Positions 5,577-5,738 of a DNA stretch of 5,738 nt are shown here, one piece after another. Every line of letters starts with the position of its first letter. The first letter of the stretch is position 1. The notes beneath the pieces were generated by a model. The model had not been told where the DNA came from, did not search any database, and saw only the letters and a program-made list of their open reading frames with translations. The position numbers were made by a program, and so were the translations under genes. This DNA comes from Armatimonadota bacterium (lineage in GTDB: Bacteria > Armatimonadota > Chthonomonadetes > Chthonomonadales > Chthonomonadaceae). The stretch covers positions 1 to 5,738 of the forward strand of contig JAPLCR010000670.1 in NCBI GenBank assembly GCA_026392135.1, given 5' to 3'.

Positions 5577-5738
5577 ACTTTGGCGTAGGCTCCGCCAACA
5601 CGCCGATATAGCCTGTCAAGTACGATTCGAGGAGTTTGACCGGAACCTCTTTACCAATAAGCGACTGCGCCGAGCGCGTTCCCCCCTCTGGAACCGTAAA
5701 GTGAACGTTCTTCAAAGCACGCGTGTAGCCTGTGAGTT
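5575..5738 (-). CDS. MiaB/MtaB-like tRNA methylthiotransferase, C-terminal TRAM domain (partial)
   Basis: An open minus-strand frame enters from the right edge and ends at TAG 5575-5577; it is partial at its 5' end. The 53 visible residues include LTGYTRALKNVHFTVPEG, then SLIGKEVPVKLLESYLTGYI and GVLAEPTPK. This is the shape of a TRAM domain ending a radical-SAM methylthiotransferase: MiaB ends with a 'GRTr.nk.v.f....liG..v.V.it.a....L.GEl' pattern. Such enzymes add a methylthio group to modified A37 of tRNA using two iron-sulphur clusters; those domains lie outside the window. MiaB fits slightly better than MtaB or RimO, but I cannot separate them from this tail, so no symbol is given. TRAM-only or other TRAM-bearing RNA methyltransferases are the main alternative. 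Confidence 0.6.
   Translation of the reverse strand, partial: LTGYTRALKNVHFTVPEGGTRSAQSLIGKEVPVKLLESYLTGYIGVLAEPTPK

Noticed and set aside
1..5738. CRISPR arrays, tRNA or rRNA genes, riboswitches
   Set aside because: No regularly spaced repeats, cloverleaf-like or rRNA-like stretches were seen on either strand; almost all the DNA is coding.

Overview
This is a protein-coding bacterial window with short gaps and frequent stop/start coupling. It holds five complete genes on the + strand, one complete gene on the - strand, and a cut-off gene at each edge. No tRNA, rRNA, CRISPR array or convincing terminator was seen. The best taxonomic clue is a secreted protein of the 'planctomycete cytochrome' type (PSCyt1-DUF1549-DUF1553). 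That class is typical of Planctomycetota, Verrucomicrobiota, Armatimonadota and some Acidobacteriota. With the DUF433/DUF5615 pair and the moderate GC, I lean weakly towards Armatimonadota; this is inference, not proof.

Left edge (1-126): the first codons of a - strand transposase resembling the ISAzo13 family run off the window. The outer end of that insertion sequence probably lies between its start codon and the next gene. Positions 127-1046 hold a two-gene toxin-antitoxin-like module: a DUF433-type antitoxin with a long N-terminal extension, overlapping by ATGA with a DUF5615/PIN-like nuclease toxin. Positions 1110-1730 encode a divergent helix-hairpin-helix glycosylase-fold protein that keeps the family Asp but lacks the catalytic Lys. 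The DNA just upstream looks like a decayed earlier N-terminus.

Centre (1736-4213): a GC-richer gene encodes an exported 825-residue protein with a signal peptide, a CxxCH cytochrome-like domain, DUF1549 with a second CxxCH, a charged linker and DUF1553. It is followed 9 bases later by a two-TM membrane protein with a HEAT-like soluble part (4223-5080). The two are probably co-transcribed. The usual DUF1501 partner does not follow it within this window.

Right edge: a - strand pair converges on the + strand genes with only 19 bases between stops. The upstream member (5575-5738, partial) is the C-terminal TRAM-type end of a MiaB/MtaB-like tRNA methylthiotransferase. Its stop codon overlaps the Shine-Dalgarno of a small uncharacterised protein with a conspicuous HDLTHYAVE motif (5100-5564).

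I did not find a clear new defence or biosynthetic system. The points most worth following are the insertion-sequence/antitoxin junction, the Lys-less HhH protein with its apparently decayed start, the DUF1549/DUF1553 gene with a membrane-protein partner, and the HDLTHYAVE protein coupled to a tRNA-modification gene.
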